NCBI RefSeq assembly: GCF_041949975.1
Contig: NZ_JBHFQG010000002.1
Coordinates: 124,001-188,000 of the forward strand
DNA length: 64,000 bases
Source: Alteribacillus sp041949975
GTDB lineage: Bacteria > Bacillota > Bacilli > Bacillales > Marinococcaceae
Direction of reading: 5' to 3'
Below, one piece after another: positions 1-7,854 of the stretch (the stretch's first letter is position 1; every line of letters starts with the position of its first letter). The notes beneath the pieces were generated by a model that searched no databases, had not been told where the DNA came from, and saw only the letters and a program-made list of their open reading frames with translations. The position numbers and the translations under genes are program-made.

Positions 1-51
1 TGGACAGATGAAGAAAAAAAGTTGATGGAAACATGGAAAAGTAGTAACTAG
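1..51 (+). CDS. trmD: tRNA (guanine-N1)-methyltransferase TrmD, C-terminal end (partial)
   Basis: An open frame enters from the left edge and ends at TAG 49-51, giving 16 residues that end in METWKSSN. TrmD methylates G37 of tRNAs, and in Bacillales trmD lies directly before rplS. Its last residues are usually a charged, Trp-containing tail like this one. Too little is visible to identify it from sequence alone, so the call rests mainly on the neighbour rplS and the tail composition. Confidence 0.6.
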   Translation, partial: WTDEEKKLMETWKSSN

Positions 52-79
52 ACATTGATTACAATGCGTGCGTATGCTA

Positions 80-165
80 TTATTTACGTTGTGGCGAAAG
101 CCGTTACTACGATGTTCCGCTGCCATGATCAACTGGGCAAGAGCATTTGGAGAGAAGGAGGCGAA
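80..165 (+). promoter_or_regulatory. Candidate ribosomal protein L19 leader RNA
   Basis: The 118 bases between trmD and rplS hold a GGC-GAAA-GCC hairpin (93-102) with a GNRA-type loop, followed by other short complementary segments and the ribosome-binding site at 154-161. Low-GC Gram-positive rplS mRNAs are known to carry an L19-binding autoregulatory leader at this place, so L19 feedback on its own translation is the likely role. The boundaries are approximate and no covariance model was run. Confidence 0.5.
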
Positions 166-169
166 TACG

Positions 170-514
170 ATGCAAGACCTTATTCGCGAAATTACAAAAG
201 AGCAGCTTAAAACAGATCTTCCAGAATTTCGTGCTGGAGACACTGTACGTGTTCACGTAAAAGTTGTGGAAGGTTCCCGTGAACGTATTCAGGTGTTTGA
301 AGGTGTCGTTATTAAGCGTCGCGGAGGCGGAATAAGCGAAACATTCACGGTTCGTAAGGTATCTTACGGCATTGGTGTGGAGCGTACATTCCCTGTACAT
401 TCCCCGCGTATCGACAAGATCGAATTGAAGCGTCGTGGAAAAGTCCGTCAAGCGAAGCTATACTATCTTCGCAACCTGCGCGGAAAAGCAGCCCGCATCA
501 AAGAAATTCGATAG
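170..514 (+). CDS. rplS: 50S ribosomal protein L19
   Basis: The 114-residue protein begins MQDLIREITKEQL and contains the L19 signatures FRAGDTVRVHVKVVEG, GVVIKRRGGG and the basic tail RGKAARIKEIR. B. subtilis L19 has 115 residues. L19 sits at the 30S-50S interface. The frame stays open upstream to 68, but this ATG is chosen because it follows an AGAAGGAGGCG ribosome-binding site and matches the family start. A terminator follows directly, so rplS ends its transcription unit. Confidence 0.97.
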   Translation: MQDLIREITKEQLKTDLPEFRAGDTVRVHVKVVEGSRERIQVFEGVVIKRRGGGISETFTVRKVSYGIGVERTFPVHSPRIDKIELKRRGKVRQAKLYYLRNLRGKAARIKEIR

Positions 515-526
515 TAACAAAAACAA

Positions 527-567
527 GAAAGACTGTGGCGGCCCACCAGCCGTTACAGTCTTTTTTT
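527..567 (+). terminator. Rho-independent terminator after rplS
   Basis: AAGACTGT followed by GGCGG pairs with CCG and ACAGTCTT around a short loop, and a run of seven T follows (561-567). It lies 15 bases after the rplS stop. Confidence 0.88.
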
Positions 568-730
568 ACACCGATAACTATAGATTCATTGATAATTGGT
601 TATCGTCATCAATTGACTTGGAGGCTGTTCGAGTTTTTCATGCTTTTTAGGCAGCTGGTGAGCAGCAGAAACATAAGCAGTAGAGAGAAAGAAAAACCAT
701 CAGGAAGAGACTCTTAAAGGAAATGATTCA

Positions 731-739
731 TGATATAAT
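731..739 (+). promoter_or_regulatory. Candidate extended -10 promoter for lepB
   Basis: TGA-TATAAT is a perfect -10 box with the upstream TG of an extended -10 element, 38 bases before the lepB start. No good -35 box is visible at the usual spacing. This is compatible with extended -10 promoters. It follows the rplS terminator, as expected for a new transcription unit. Confidence 0.5.
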
Positions 740-776
740 AATAGGTATCGTTGAACAACCCTAAGAGGAGATACAT

Positions 777-1331
777 ATGTACATAAAGCAAGAAAGCTGG
801 AAAGAATGGATACGTTTGTTATTTTTTACAGTAACCGTAGCTATTATCGCTCGTACTTTCTTAATCGCTCCCATCATTGTAGATGGAGAGTCCATGGTTC
901 CAACTTTAGCAGATAACGACCGAATGATCATTAACAAATCCAGTTATTGGTTTTCGGACCCGGAGCGTTTTGACGTGGTAGTATTTCATGCCTCAGAAGA
1001 GAAAGACTATATAAAACGAGTCATCGGGGTCCCAGGAGATACGCTTTATTATGACAATGATTCATTGTATGTAAATGATCAAAAAATTGCTGAGCCACAC
1101 TTGCAAACATTAAAAGAAGCTAATAATGGAGAACCGATAACAGCTGATTTCAGCTTAAGAGACGCTGCAGGGGTGAAAACTATTCCAGAAGGACACGTAT
1201 TTGTTCTAGGAGATAACCGAAAGCACAGCTTTGATTCCAGAAGCATCGGCCTGGTATCGATGGAAGACATCGTTGGAGAAGCGGAATTAACTTTCTGGCC
1301 CTTCTCACACCTCAATTGGCTGCGTAATTAG
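777..1331 (+). CDS. lepB: Type I signal peptidase (SipS/LepB family)
   Basis: This 184-residue membrane enzyme cleaves signal peptides from secreted preproteins outside the cytoplasmic membrane. One N-terminal membrane segment (about residues 12-31) precedes the catalytic box GESMVPTL with nucleophile Ser39. The general base Lys80 is in YIKRVIGVPGD, and the C-terminal box GDNRKHSFDSR is present. Length and single-membrane-span layout match B. subtilis SipS-type enzymes. It starts 8 bases after an AAGAGGAG ribosome-binding site and lies 15 bases before rbgA, so the two are probably cotranscribed. Confidence 0.95.
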   Translation: MYIKQESWKEWIRLLFFTVTVAIIARTFLIAPIIVDGESMVPTLADNDRMIINKSSYWFSDPERFDVVVFHASEEKDYIKRVIGVPGDTLYYDNDSLYVNDQKIAEPHLQTLKEANNGEPITADFSLRDAAGVKTIPEGHVFVLGDNRKHSFDSRSIGLVSMEDIVGEAELTFWPFSHLNWLRN

Positions 1332-1346
1332 AAAGGATGTGCGCAA

Positions 1347-2219
1347 ATGAGTATACAATGGTACCCAGGACATATGGCAAAAGCGAAACGTGAAGTAACC
1401 GAACAATTAAAAAAAGTAGACATGGTGATCGAACTTGCGGATGCAAGAATTCCTTATTCTTCGCGAAATCCTATGCTTGATTCTATCCTTCAGGAAAAAC
1501 CGCGTTTATTAGTGCTGACAAAAAGCGATATGGCTGATTCTTCCATGACAAACGAATGGCTTCAAACCTTTCAAAAAGAAGACATAGAAGCTCTTTCTAT
1601 TAATGCTTTAAAAAATCAAGGAGCTAAACCAATCATTGAAAAGTCAAAAAAACTAACCGCTCCCATTTTTGAAAAAATGGCGAGAAAAGGGATACGGCCG
1701 CGCGCCATACGAGCAATGATTGTAGGTATTCCAAACGTGGGGAAATCAACTGTTATTAATCGGCTTTTAGGCAAAAAAAGTGCAAAGACCGGTGATAAAC
1801 CAGGCGTAACGAAAGCACAGCAATGGTTGAAAGTCGGCCGCGATATGGAACTGTTAGATACACCGGGCATTCTTTGGCCAAAATTCGAAGATCAGCTTAT
1901 TGGCTACCGGCTCGCAGCAACTGGAGCTATCAAAGATGAACTGCTTGATTTTGAAGACATTGCTTTGTTTGTACTCAACATATTAAAAGAAAGATACCCT
2001 GAAGCATTAAAAGCCCGTTATAATCTGGAAGAACCATTACCAGAAGACGGTGTAGAACTGTTTGATGAAATAGGCAGAAAAAGAGGATGTTTGCAAGCAG
2101 GCGGCTACGTGGACTATGAAAAAGCAGCGGAAATTATTTTAAGAGATCTGCGCAATGAAAAGCTCGGGAAAATTACGCTCGAAACCCCTGAAGACAGAGA
2201 AAAAATAGAAGCGGAATAA
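1347..2219 (+). CDS. rbgA: Ribosome biogenesis GTPase RbgA (YlqF)
   Basis: This 290-residue GTPase acts in late 50S assembly. The GTPase motifs occur in circularly permuted order: G4 TKSD near residue 54-57, then G1 GIPNVGKST near 127-135 and G3 DTPG near 171. The N-terminal IQWYPGHMAKAKRE is the YlqF/RbgA family signature. The all-helical C-terminal part ends in a basic-acidic tail. It sits between lepB and rnhB, as in B. subtilis. Confidence 0.96.
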   Translation: MSIQWYPGHMAKAKREVTEQLKKVDMVIELADARIPYSSRNPMLDSILQEKPRLLVLTKSDMADSSMTNEWLQTFQKEDIEALSINALKNQGAKPIIEKSKKLTAPIFEKMARKGIRPRAIRAMIVGIPNVGKSTVINRLLGKKSAKTGDKPGVTKAQQWLKVGRDMELLDTPGILWPKFEDQLIGYRLAATGAIKDELLDFEDIALFVLNILKERYPEALKARYNLEEPLPEDGVELFDEIGRKRGCLQAGGYVDYEKAAEIILRDLRNEKLGKITLETPEDREKIEAE

Positions 2220-2275
2220 AAAATATACTATTGCATCAATAAAACTTACCGATAATGATTAATGAGGAAGATAAC

Positions 2276-3049
2276 ATGAAACAAAAGAAGCACACCATCC
2301 TGGAAATAAAACAAATCTTAGCAAACGGTGCTATGGAAGATTGGCAGCGCGAAGAGCTGAAAAAAGATGAACGCAAGGGTGTTCAGAAGCTTATAACTCA
2401 GTATGAAAAAAAGCTCGCTTACAAAAAGCAATTAGAAGAAGAATATATGACCCTTCTTCGTTACGAAAAAGAATGGCAGTCGTCGGGATATCAGTATATT
2501 GCAGGCGTGGATGAAGTAGGAAGGGGCCCGCTTGCCGGACCAGTTACAGCAGGAGCAGCTATACTGCCAGACAATGCGGTTTTCCCTGGCTTGACAGACT
2601 CAAAAAAGCTAAGTGAAGAAAAAAGAGAATATTATTATCAACTTTTAAAAGAACAGGCCCTTGCTTTTCATGTTGTCCATATTCCAGCAGAGAAAATAGA
2701 CAGCATCAATATTTATCAAGCATCCAAAGAAGCAATGAAACTAGCAGTTGCTGGGTTAAGTATTAAAGCGGATGCTTTATTTGTAGATGCCATGTCCCTG
2801 CCGCTTCCCATGAAACAGCTGTCTCTGACTAAAGGAGATGCCAAAAGTGCTTCCATTGCAGCTGCCTCTGTACTCGCAAAGGTTGAAAGAGACCGTTATA
2901 TGAAAAAAATGGCTGGCGTTTATCCGGCCTACGGATTTGATAAACATATGGGGTATGGAACGAAAGGCCACCTGGAAGCTCTTCGTACATACGGACCTAC
3001 CCCGGAACACCGTAAAAGTTTTTCACCAGTAAAAGCTTGCCTAATTTAA
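2276..3049 (+). CDS. rnhB: Ribonuclease HII
   Basis: The 257-residue enzyme cleaves RNA in RNA-DNA hybrids, including single ribonucleotides in DNA. The catalytic region contains GVDEVGRGPLAGPV (first acidic residue of the DEDD centre), LTDSKKLS, a later acid in LFVDAM, and the closing GYGTKGHLEAL. About 70 N-terminal residues precede the nuclease domain, typical of the Bacillus long form. ATG 2276 is chosen over 2255 because it follows GAGGAAG (2264-2270). The length matches the 255 residues of B. subtilis RnhB. Confidence 0.95.
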   Translation: MKQKKHTILEIKQILANGAMEDWQREELKKDERKGVQKLITQYEKKLAYKKQLEEEYMTLLRYEKEWQSSGYQYIAGVDEVGRGPLAGPVTAGAAILPDNAVFPGLTDSKKLSEEKREYYYQLLKEQALAFHVVHIPAEKIDSINIYQASKEAMKLAVAGLSIKADALFVDAMSLPLPMKQLSLTKGDAKSASIAAASVLAKVERDRYMKKMAGVYPAYGFDKHMGYGTKGHLEALRTYGPTPEHRKSFSPVKACLI

Positions 3050-3101
3050 AACAGACTGCTTTTAAAATTATAAAAGTAAATGTTGGGAGGAATGCTCCCT
3101 C

Positions 3102-4824
3102 ATGGTACGACCAGAAATGATATTACCTGCTGCGGTAACAAAAACACAGCGTAACAGTGGAAATATGCTTCAATTAAAGCCAGGTCAGGTATTTGAAGGA
3201 AAAGTACTAAAATTATTTCCAAATCAAACCGCAGCCCTTCGTCTAGGAACGATGAATGTGACTGCACGCTAATCAGCCGTCTTTAACAAACCATACCGGC
3301 CAAACAGAAGTCTCTAAGATTTTGAAAGCATTAGGTCTTTCAGATAACAAACTGCATTATACAATGCTTCGCATGCTGCTGACAGAACAGATGTCTTTTT
3401 CAAAAAGTATGATTGCACAAGGAGGAGCCATCCTTAAAAGTGCCGGCGCATTGAATCAAGAAGGAGTCCAGCTTCTCCAGATGATGAACCAAAAGCAGCT
3501 GCCTCTGACGCAGCAAACATTTCAAGCCCTTTTTCAGGCGGTAAACGGTCCTTCTCTATCTTCACACATACAGGAGCTCTCGAATGCACTTGATCAAACG
3601 GCGACCAGCACAGCTTCAGAAAAAGAAGCAGGTGCTGTGTTACAAAAAAACCTTGCAAAAGCTATAGAAATGGGAGCAATGAGCAGCTCAGTTAAAGGGG
3701 AGCAGGTGCTGCAGCTGCTTCGGTTATCCGTTTCATCCAATGTCCCTTCCTCTGTACAAGATGGAGCAGCTTCATTGATCCAGAAATTAAGCTTCATGCC
3801 AGAAGATTTTGGTTCTGAATCTTGGCTGCAATTTTTTAAAGATACTATACTTCATCCGAATAATCGTTCAGTTCTTCAGCAATTATGGCCAGGTATTAGC
3901 GAAGGAGGTCCTGTTTTACTTTCTAATATGGAGCCAAAAGAGTTGTTTAAAACATTAATGAGCCGTTTGGCATTAGCTGAAGGAGAAGCTGGTCTGCAGC
4001 AGAAAAAGCAGGTGGTTGCTTTGTTTCAGCAAGCGGCTGGACAAACAAAAACGGAGGTTAAAAGCGGCGATATTTCAAAAGAAATTCAAGGAATGCAGGA
4101 AATGGTTCTATCTTCCCGAGAAAAGGTAAGCATTTACTGTCATTTTGCAAGGCTCGTTTAATAATGAAAAAGCAGGTAGTGCAGAAATGTCACCAGTAGC
4201 GAATCAGCTTTCTAAACTGCTGCTGCAGCTTGGTCTGCAGCATGAATCTTTCCTGGGGCAAAAGAGCAGCAGTACAACTTTTGTATCAGCAAACAGTGAG
4301 AACTCGGCTGATCAATTAAAATAAGCGCTGCTTCTGCACCTTTCTCAACTTCCACCTTCCGTAAGAGACAGTGCTGAGGCTTTACTAAACAGATTAACCG
4401 GACAGCAGCTCTTAGCACAAGAACAGCAAGGCCCCCTCCAGCAAGTCGCTGTACAGCTTCCGTTAGTCCTCGGGAAGCATTACACGGATTTAACCCTACA
4501 GTGGGAAGGTAAAAAGCAGGAAAATGGAGAACTTCATCCTGATCATTGCCGAATTCTTTTTTATTTGGAAATGGAGCGCCTTGGGGAAACAATCGCTGAC
4601 GTACATATTCAAAACCGATACGTCACGGTCAATATATTTAATGAAAAAGAAAAGCTTTCATTGTTAATGGAACTGCTGCAGCCTTTCTTAAAAGAAAAGT
4701 TAGAAGAGTATGATTATACACTGAGCTCTTAAATTGGAATCAGATGAAAGAAAATGCACCGAACAAAAATGTAGAAGCATATCAGCCATATACCGGATTG
4801 GAAGGAGTGGATGTCCGGATATGA
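3102..4824 (+). pseudogene. ylqG: FliK-like protein YlqG, broken by three frameshifts and one stop
   Basis: A GGGAGG site precedes ATG 3102, which opens a frame beginning MVRPEMILPAAVTKTQ. It stops at 3270, but the protein clearly continues one frame over (ANQPSLTNHTGQTEVSK) to a stop at 4159. It then resumes in the third frame (AFTVILQGSFNNEKAG) from about 4130. TAA at 4322 interrupts that frame inside QLK-stop-ALLLHLSQLPPS, probably an old CAA codon. A last shift near 4730 leads to the end YTGLEGVDVRI with TGA 4822-4824. The part around LPLVLGKHYTDLTLQWEG resembles the FliK C-terminal hook-length domain. The rebuilt gene overlaps ylqH by ATGA. Sequencing error cannot explain the in-frame stop easily. 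Confidence 0.85.
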
Positions 4825-5096
4825 AACATGAAAATAATGAACGAAAATCAGCAGTGGCTCTTGGTTTTCAGCCGCATTCTCAATCAGCTCCTGTCGTAAA
4901 AGCGAAAGGAAGAGGATACATTGCAGATGAGATTATAAAAAGAGCGAAAGATAATAATATTGCGATTCAAGAAGATCCTTCGCTAGTTGAACTGCTTTCA
5001 CAGCTTGAAATGAACCAGACCATTCCTCCCGATCTTTATGAAGTCGTAGCCGAAGTGTTTGCGTTTTTGTATCGAGTCGACCAGCATACGAATTGA
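4821..5096 (+). CDS. ylqH: FlhB C-terminal-domain-like protein YlqH
   Basis: This 91-residue soluble protein resembles only the cytoplasmic end of the export-gate protein FlhB: VVKAKGRGYIADEIIKRAKDNNIAI, then IPPDLYEVVAEVFAFLYRVD. The self-cleaving NPTH loop and all membrane segments are absent. Such orphan copies sit beside a FliK-like gene in many Bacillales, and here they share an ATGA overlap with the ruined ylqG. The partner is lost but this frame is still intact. The function is not established. The frame is open upstream to 4734 but the overlap-coupled ATG is preferred. Confidence 0.8.
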   Translation: MKHENNERKSAVALGFQPHSQSAPVVKAKGRGYIADEIIKRAKDNNIAIQEDPSLVELLSQLEMNQTIPPDLYEVVAEVFAFLYRVDQHTN

Positions 5097-5112
5097 AAAG
5101 CCATATTCAGGC

Positions 5113-5142
5113 CATTCTAATACAAAAAGGAGTATTAGAATG
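5113..5142 (+). promoter_or_regulatory. Perfect hairpin holding the ribosome-binding site and start codon
   Basis: CATTCTAATAC (5113-5123) pairs perfectly over 11 bases with GTATTAGAATG (5132-5142) around the loop AAAAAGGA. The AAGGAG ribosome-binding site is mostly in the loop, and the ATG of the next gene (5140-5142) closes the stem base. As RNA it could hide the start codon. As DNA it could be an operator palindrome. Confidence 0.6.
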
Positions 5143-5319
5143 AGCGATGAAAGAAAATTAATGGTGAAACGGGCAAGAAATGGGCAGTACATGGAAGAAG
5201 CAGGACATGAACTAGGATTTTTTAGAAACCTTGCAGAACTAAAAGCTCTTGCTTCTATAGGAAAATGGTGGAAAAAACATAAAAATGAGTCAGATGACAA
5301 TGAAGATAATGATAATTAG
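5140..5319 (+). CDS. Small hypothetical protein, unknown function
   Basis: This 59-residue protein begins MSDERKLMVKRARNGQ, has a central helix-prone stretch (FFRNLAELKALASIGKWW) and ends in an acidic tail (SDDNEDNDN). I recognise no domain and see no signal peptide. It follows ylqH by 43 bases and has a good AAGGAG site, so it is probably the last gene of the lepB-ylqH unit. A terminator follows. The start codon lies in the hairpin at 5113-5142, suggesting controlled translation. It could be a lineage-specific protein. The coding call rests on the ribosome-binding site, spacing and terminator. Confidence 0.55.
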   Translation: MSDERKLMVKRARNGQYMEEAGHELGFFRNLAELKALASIGKWWKKHKNESDDNEDNDN

Positions 5320-5324
5320 TTTGA

Positions 5325-5364
5325 AAAGCAGCTGTTTCTTGTAATACTAGAGACAGCTGTTTTT
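5325..5364 (+). terminator. Rho-independent terminator
   Basis: CAGCTGTTTCT (5329-5339) pairs with AGAGACAGCTG (5349-5359), 11 base pairs including one G-U, followed by five T. It closes the transcription unit ending with the small gene at 5140. Confidence 0.85.
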
Positions 5365-6127
5365 AGCGTGTGTGCATGAATGGTAAATCATGTAAATAAT
5401 AGATAACGTGTTTTAAATTAGGAAAGTTCATAATATAATTAATAATTGGGGTAGCTGTTTTAGCAGTTTTTCCCGAGTCAAGTGAAATAAAAGAGTGGAT
5501 CAATGAAAAATTCCCAGGCCCGTTTCACAAACGATTTACCGAGAACGCCGACCAATAAACTAGAAAAAAATGGAAAGAAGAAATTTTAATGGAAACGAGA
5601 AACGAAACTTCACAGCCTAAATAAAAGTTTAAAAGGAGCTGGTATTATTTGCTATCATTATATATTACAAAAATAAATGGGAAGCTTATGCAGGGATAGA
5701 GCCAGCGAAAGTAGAGCAGTTATTTCCTGAAATTTTTAAAAAATAAAACATAAAACACAGCTTACTGTATTAAAAACAAACCTCCTCATCGGTCTATGAT
5801 CCCCGCCATGGAACAGAGGGTTTTAGAATCTCAAGTATTGCTATTACTTGTATAAACGTTTCTACTGACCCTATTACCCGCATATTTTTATCATTGCTAG
5901 ATACAGCTATTCCAGCGGAAGCTATCGCGGATTTGTCTATCAAACATAATAGAGAGATAATTACAGGTGTAAAAATTATTCTATACTTTTGTACAACCTT
6001 GTTCAGGTGCTCCGTGGAAAATAACGTCTCATCCACGTTTTCAGTTTGCTTTTTTTGCTGCAGTTTCTTAACAAAAGAAAATGGCAAAAGCTTTGTAAAC
6101 AATTCCAAACAAAGGAGGCGGTGCGGT
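5365..6127 (+). other. Gene-poor stretch with possible coding remnants
   Basis: No gene with a good start and full length is seen over 760 bases. Two short open remnants end at stop codons near 5559 (reading FPESSEIKEWINEKFPG) and near 5746 (reading WEAYAGIEPAKVEQLFPEIF). Both look protein-like but lack convincing starts and are shorter than 45 residues. I do not recognise either. A minus-strand frame (5794-6108) has only a TTG start with no ribosome-binding site. The stretch reads like decayed accessory DNA. Confidence 0.4.
5415..5440 (+). repeat. Short AT-rich repeat, copy 1
   Basis: AAATTAGGAAAGTTCATAAT and the following bases recur with a few differences at 6474-6500. The two copies flank the decayed stretch. 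They could be promoter-like boxes or the ends of a lost element. Confidence 0.35.
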
Positions 6128-6417
6128 ATGAATAAAAAGAACCAATGGTACTCTCTTCCAAAAGGTGAAAGCTTGTTTTTGATAGGAATGTTTCTGCACG
6201 CCTTTATTTTTTTTTACCGTGGAGCTATAACATCACCATCTTAAATGTCACACTGGTGGCTTGGGGAGCTAATTCCGAGATTTTAATAACTTTTCCGCTT
6301 TCGATTGTTTCTATGTTTCTCGTTTCGTCTCTAACAGAAAAGTCTTCGAAAGAAGAATTGGAAAAGATGGACGTTTATATACCGACCCGCCGTCTTCCAC
6401 AACCAGATAACTTTTGA
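6128..6417 (+). pseudogene. Small membrane protein gene with a one-base frameshift
   Basis: After a strong AAAGGAGGCGG site, ATG 6128 starts MNKKNQWYSLPKGESLFLIG and a hydrophobic segment. The frame then runs into a run of nine T (about 6207-6215) and ends at 6244. Adding one T restores a 96-residue frame that continues LPWSYNITILNVTLVAWG, a second hydrophobic segment, and a charged tail ending RRLPQPDNF at TGA 6415-6417. The total length is one base short of a multiple of three, as expected. It would be a two-span small membrane protein of unknown family. A terminator follows. Slippage in the T run could also be phase variation or a sequencing error. Confidence 0.6.
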
Positions 6418-6419
6418 TA

Positions 6420-6457
6420 CGCCCTTATTCCAAAAATTGGATATAAGAGCGTTTTTT
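6420..6457 (+). terminator. Rho-independent terminator
   Basis: CGCCCTTATTCCAA pairs with TTGGATATAAGAGCG with one bulge and one G-U pair, followed by six T (6452-6457). It lies 3 bases after the broken small membrane-protein gene. Confidence 0.85.
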
Positions 6458-6473
6458 GATGAAGAAAACTATA

Positions 6474-6500
6474 AAATTAGGAAAAATTTATAATAAAGTT
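6474..6500 (+). repeat. Short AT-rich repeat, copy 2
   Basis: AAAATTAGGAAAAATTTATA and the following bases match the copy at 5415-5440 over most positions. Confidence 0.35.
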
Positions 6501-6531
6501 TAAAGATTTTCATAAACTTTTTGACGAATTG

Positions 6532-6560
6532 TTGAATTTGTCGCGGTTTTTTTATACGAT
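6532..6560 (+). promoter_or_regulatory. Candidate SigA promoter for sucCD
   Basis: TTGAAT (6532-6537) and TACGAT (6555-6560) are 17 bases apart. The predicted start leaves about 107 bases of leader before sucC. Match to consensus is moderate. No other transcription start is evident between the upstream terminator and sucC. Confidence 0.45.
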
Positions 6561-6674
6561 AATTGGTGTGTGCGAAACAATGGCCGCAACACAAGCCAAT
6601 GATTCCACCCGATCCTTGCCCGCAGAATATACTGCAGGGTATTCGTATCGAATCGTTAGGAGGATGGAGAGAAC

Positions 6675-7835
6675 ATGAATATTCATGAGTATCAAGGAAA
6701 AGAGCTCCTCAGAGAGTACGGTGTATCCGTACCAAACGGAAAAGTAGCTTTTTCTGTTAAGGAAGCTGTCGAAGCTGCAAAAGAACTCGGATCTGACGTT
6801 AGTGTTGTAAAAGCTCAGATTCACGCTGGCGGCCGTGGGAAAGCTGGCGGTGTAAAGGTTGCCAAGAACCTTGATGAAGTACGTACATATGCTGATGAGA
6901 TTCTTGGTAAAACACTTGTAACGCATCAAACAGGCCCTGAAGGCAAAGAAGTTAAGCGTTTACTTATTGAGGAAGGCTGCGATATCAAAAAAGAGTATTA
7001 CGTAGGGCTTGTACTCGACCGTGCTACTTCTAGAGTCGTCATGATGGCATCTGAAGAAGGCGGTACCGAGATCGAAGAAGTAGCCGAAAAAAACCCTGAG
7101 AAAATCTTCCGGGAATATATTGATCCTGCTGTTGGTATGCAAGGCTACCAAGCACGCCGTCTCGCATTTAACATCAATATCCCGAAAGAACTTGTAGGAC
7201 AAGCTGTGAAGTTTATGCTTGGACTGTACAAAGTATTTACGGAAAAAGACTGCTCTATTGCAGAAATTAATCCGCTTGTTACTACAGGGGACGGCAATGT
7301 TATGGCGCTTGATGCCAAGTTGAATTTTGACTCCAATGCATTGTACCGTCAAAAAGATGTTTTAGAATTTAGAGATCTAGATGAAGAAGATCCAAAAGAA
7401 ATCGAAGCATCAAAATATGATTTGAGCTATATCGCTCTTGACGGCAACATCGGCTGCATGGTTAACGGCGCCGGTTTGGCGATGGCAACAATGGATATTA
7501 TCAAACATTATAATGGCGATCCTGCCAACTTCTTAGACGTAGGCGGCGGCGCTACTGCAGAAAAAGTAACAGAAGCCTTCAAAATTATTCTTTCCGATGA
7601 ACATGTTAAAGGCATTTATGTCAACATCTTTGGAGGAATAATGAAATGTGATGTCATCGCGGAAGGCGTTGTAGAAGCGACAAAGCAAATCGGCCTTGAA
7701 ATTCCGCTTGTTGTGCGCCTTGAAGGTACAAACGTAGGACGAGGCAAAGAAATTCTAGAACAGTCCGGACTAAATATTACAGCTGCTGATTCTATGGCAG
7801 ATGGGGCACAAAAAATTGTATCTCTAGTGAAATAG
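6675..7835 (+). CDS. sucC: Succinyl-CoA synthetase (ADP-forming) beta subunit
   Basis: This 386-residue citric-acid-cycle subunit joins with SucD to convert succinyl-CoA to succinate while making ATP. The N-terminal ATP-grasp domain starts MNIHEYQGKELLREYG and includes KAQIHAGGRGKAGGV. The C-terminal CoA-ligase domain has DVGGGATAEKVTEAF and YVNIFGGIMKCDVIAEGV. Length matches B. subtilis SucC (385). A TAGGAGGATGG ribosome-binding site precedes ATG. sucD follows after 19 bases. Confidence 0.97.
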   Translation: MNIHEYQGKELLREYGVSVPNGKVAFSVKEAVEAAKELGSDVSVVKAQIHAGGRGKAGGVKVAKNLDEVRTYADEILGKTLVTHQTGPEGKEVKRLLIEEGCDIKKEYYVGLVLDRATSRVVMMASEEGGTEIEEVAEKNPEKIFREYIDPAVGMQGYQARRLAFNINIPKELVGQAVKFMLGLYKVFTEKDCSIAEINPLVTTGDGNVMALDAKLNFDSNALYRQKDVLEFRDLDEEDPKEIEASKYDLSYIALDGNIGCMVNGAGLAMATMDIIKHYNGDPANFLDVGGGATAEKVTEAFKIILSDEHVKGIYVNIFGGIMKCDVIAEGVVEATKQIGLEIPLVVRLEGTNVGRGKEILEQSGLNITAADSMADGAQKIVSLVK

Positions 7836-7854
7836 AAAGGCGGGACGAAGACAA

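Noticed and set aside
107..451. Minus-strand open frame opposite rplS
   Set aside because: It lies entirely opposite rplS, has no ribosome-binding site, and its composition is that of an antisense shadow.
535..717. Short plus-strand frame after rplS
   Set aside because: It begins inside the rplS terminator and ends before the lepB promoter. No ribosome-binding site.
5794..6108. Minus-strand frame of 104 residues with a hydrophobic stretch
   Set aside because: The start is TTG without a binding site, no promoter or terminator fits, and the sequence is unrecognisable. It may be a remnant but is not supported as a gene.
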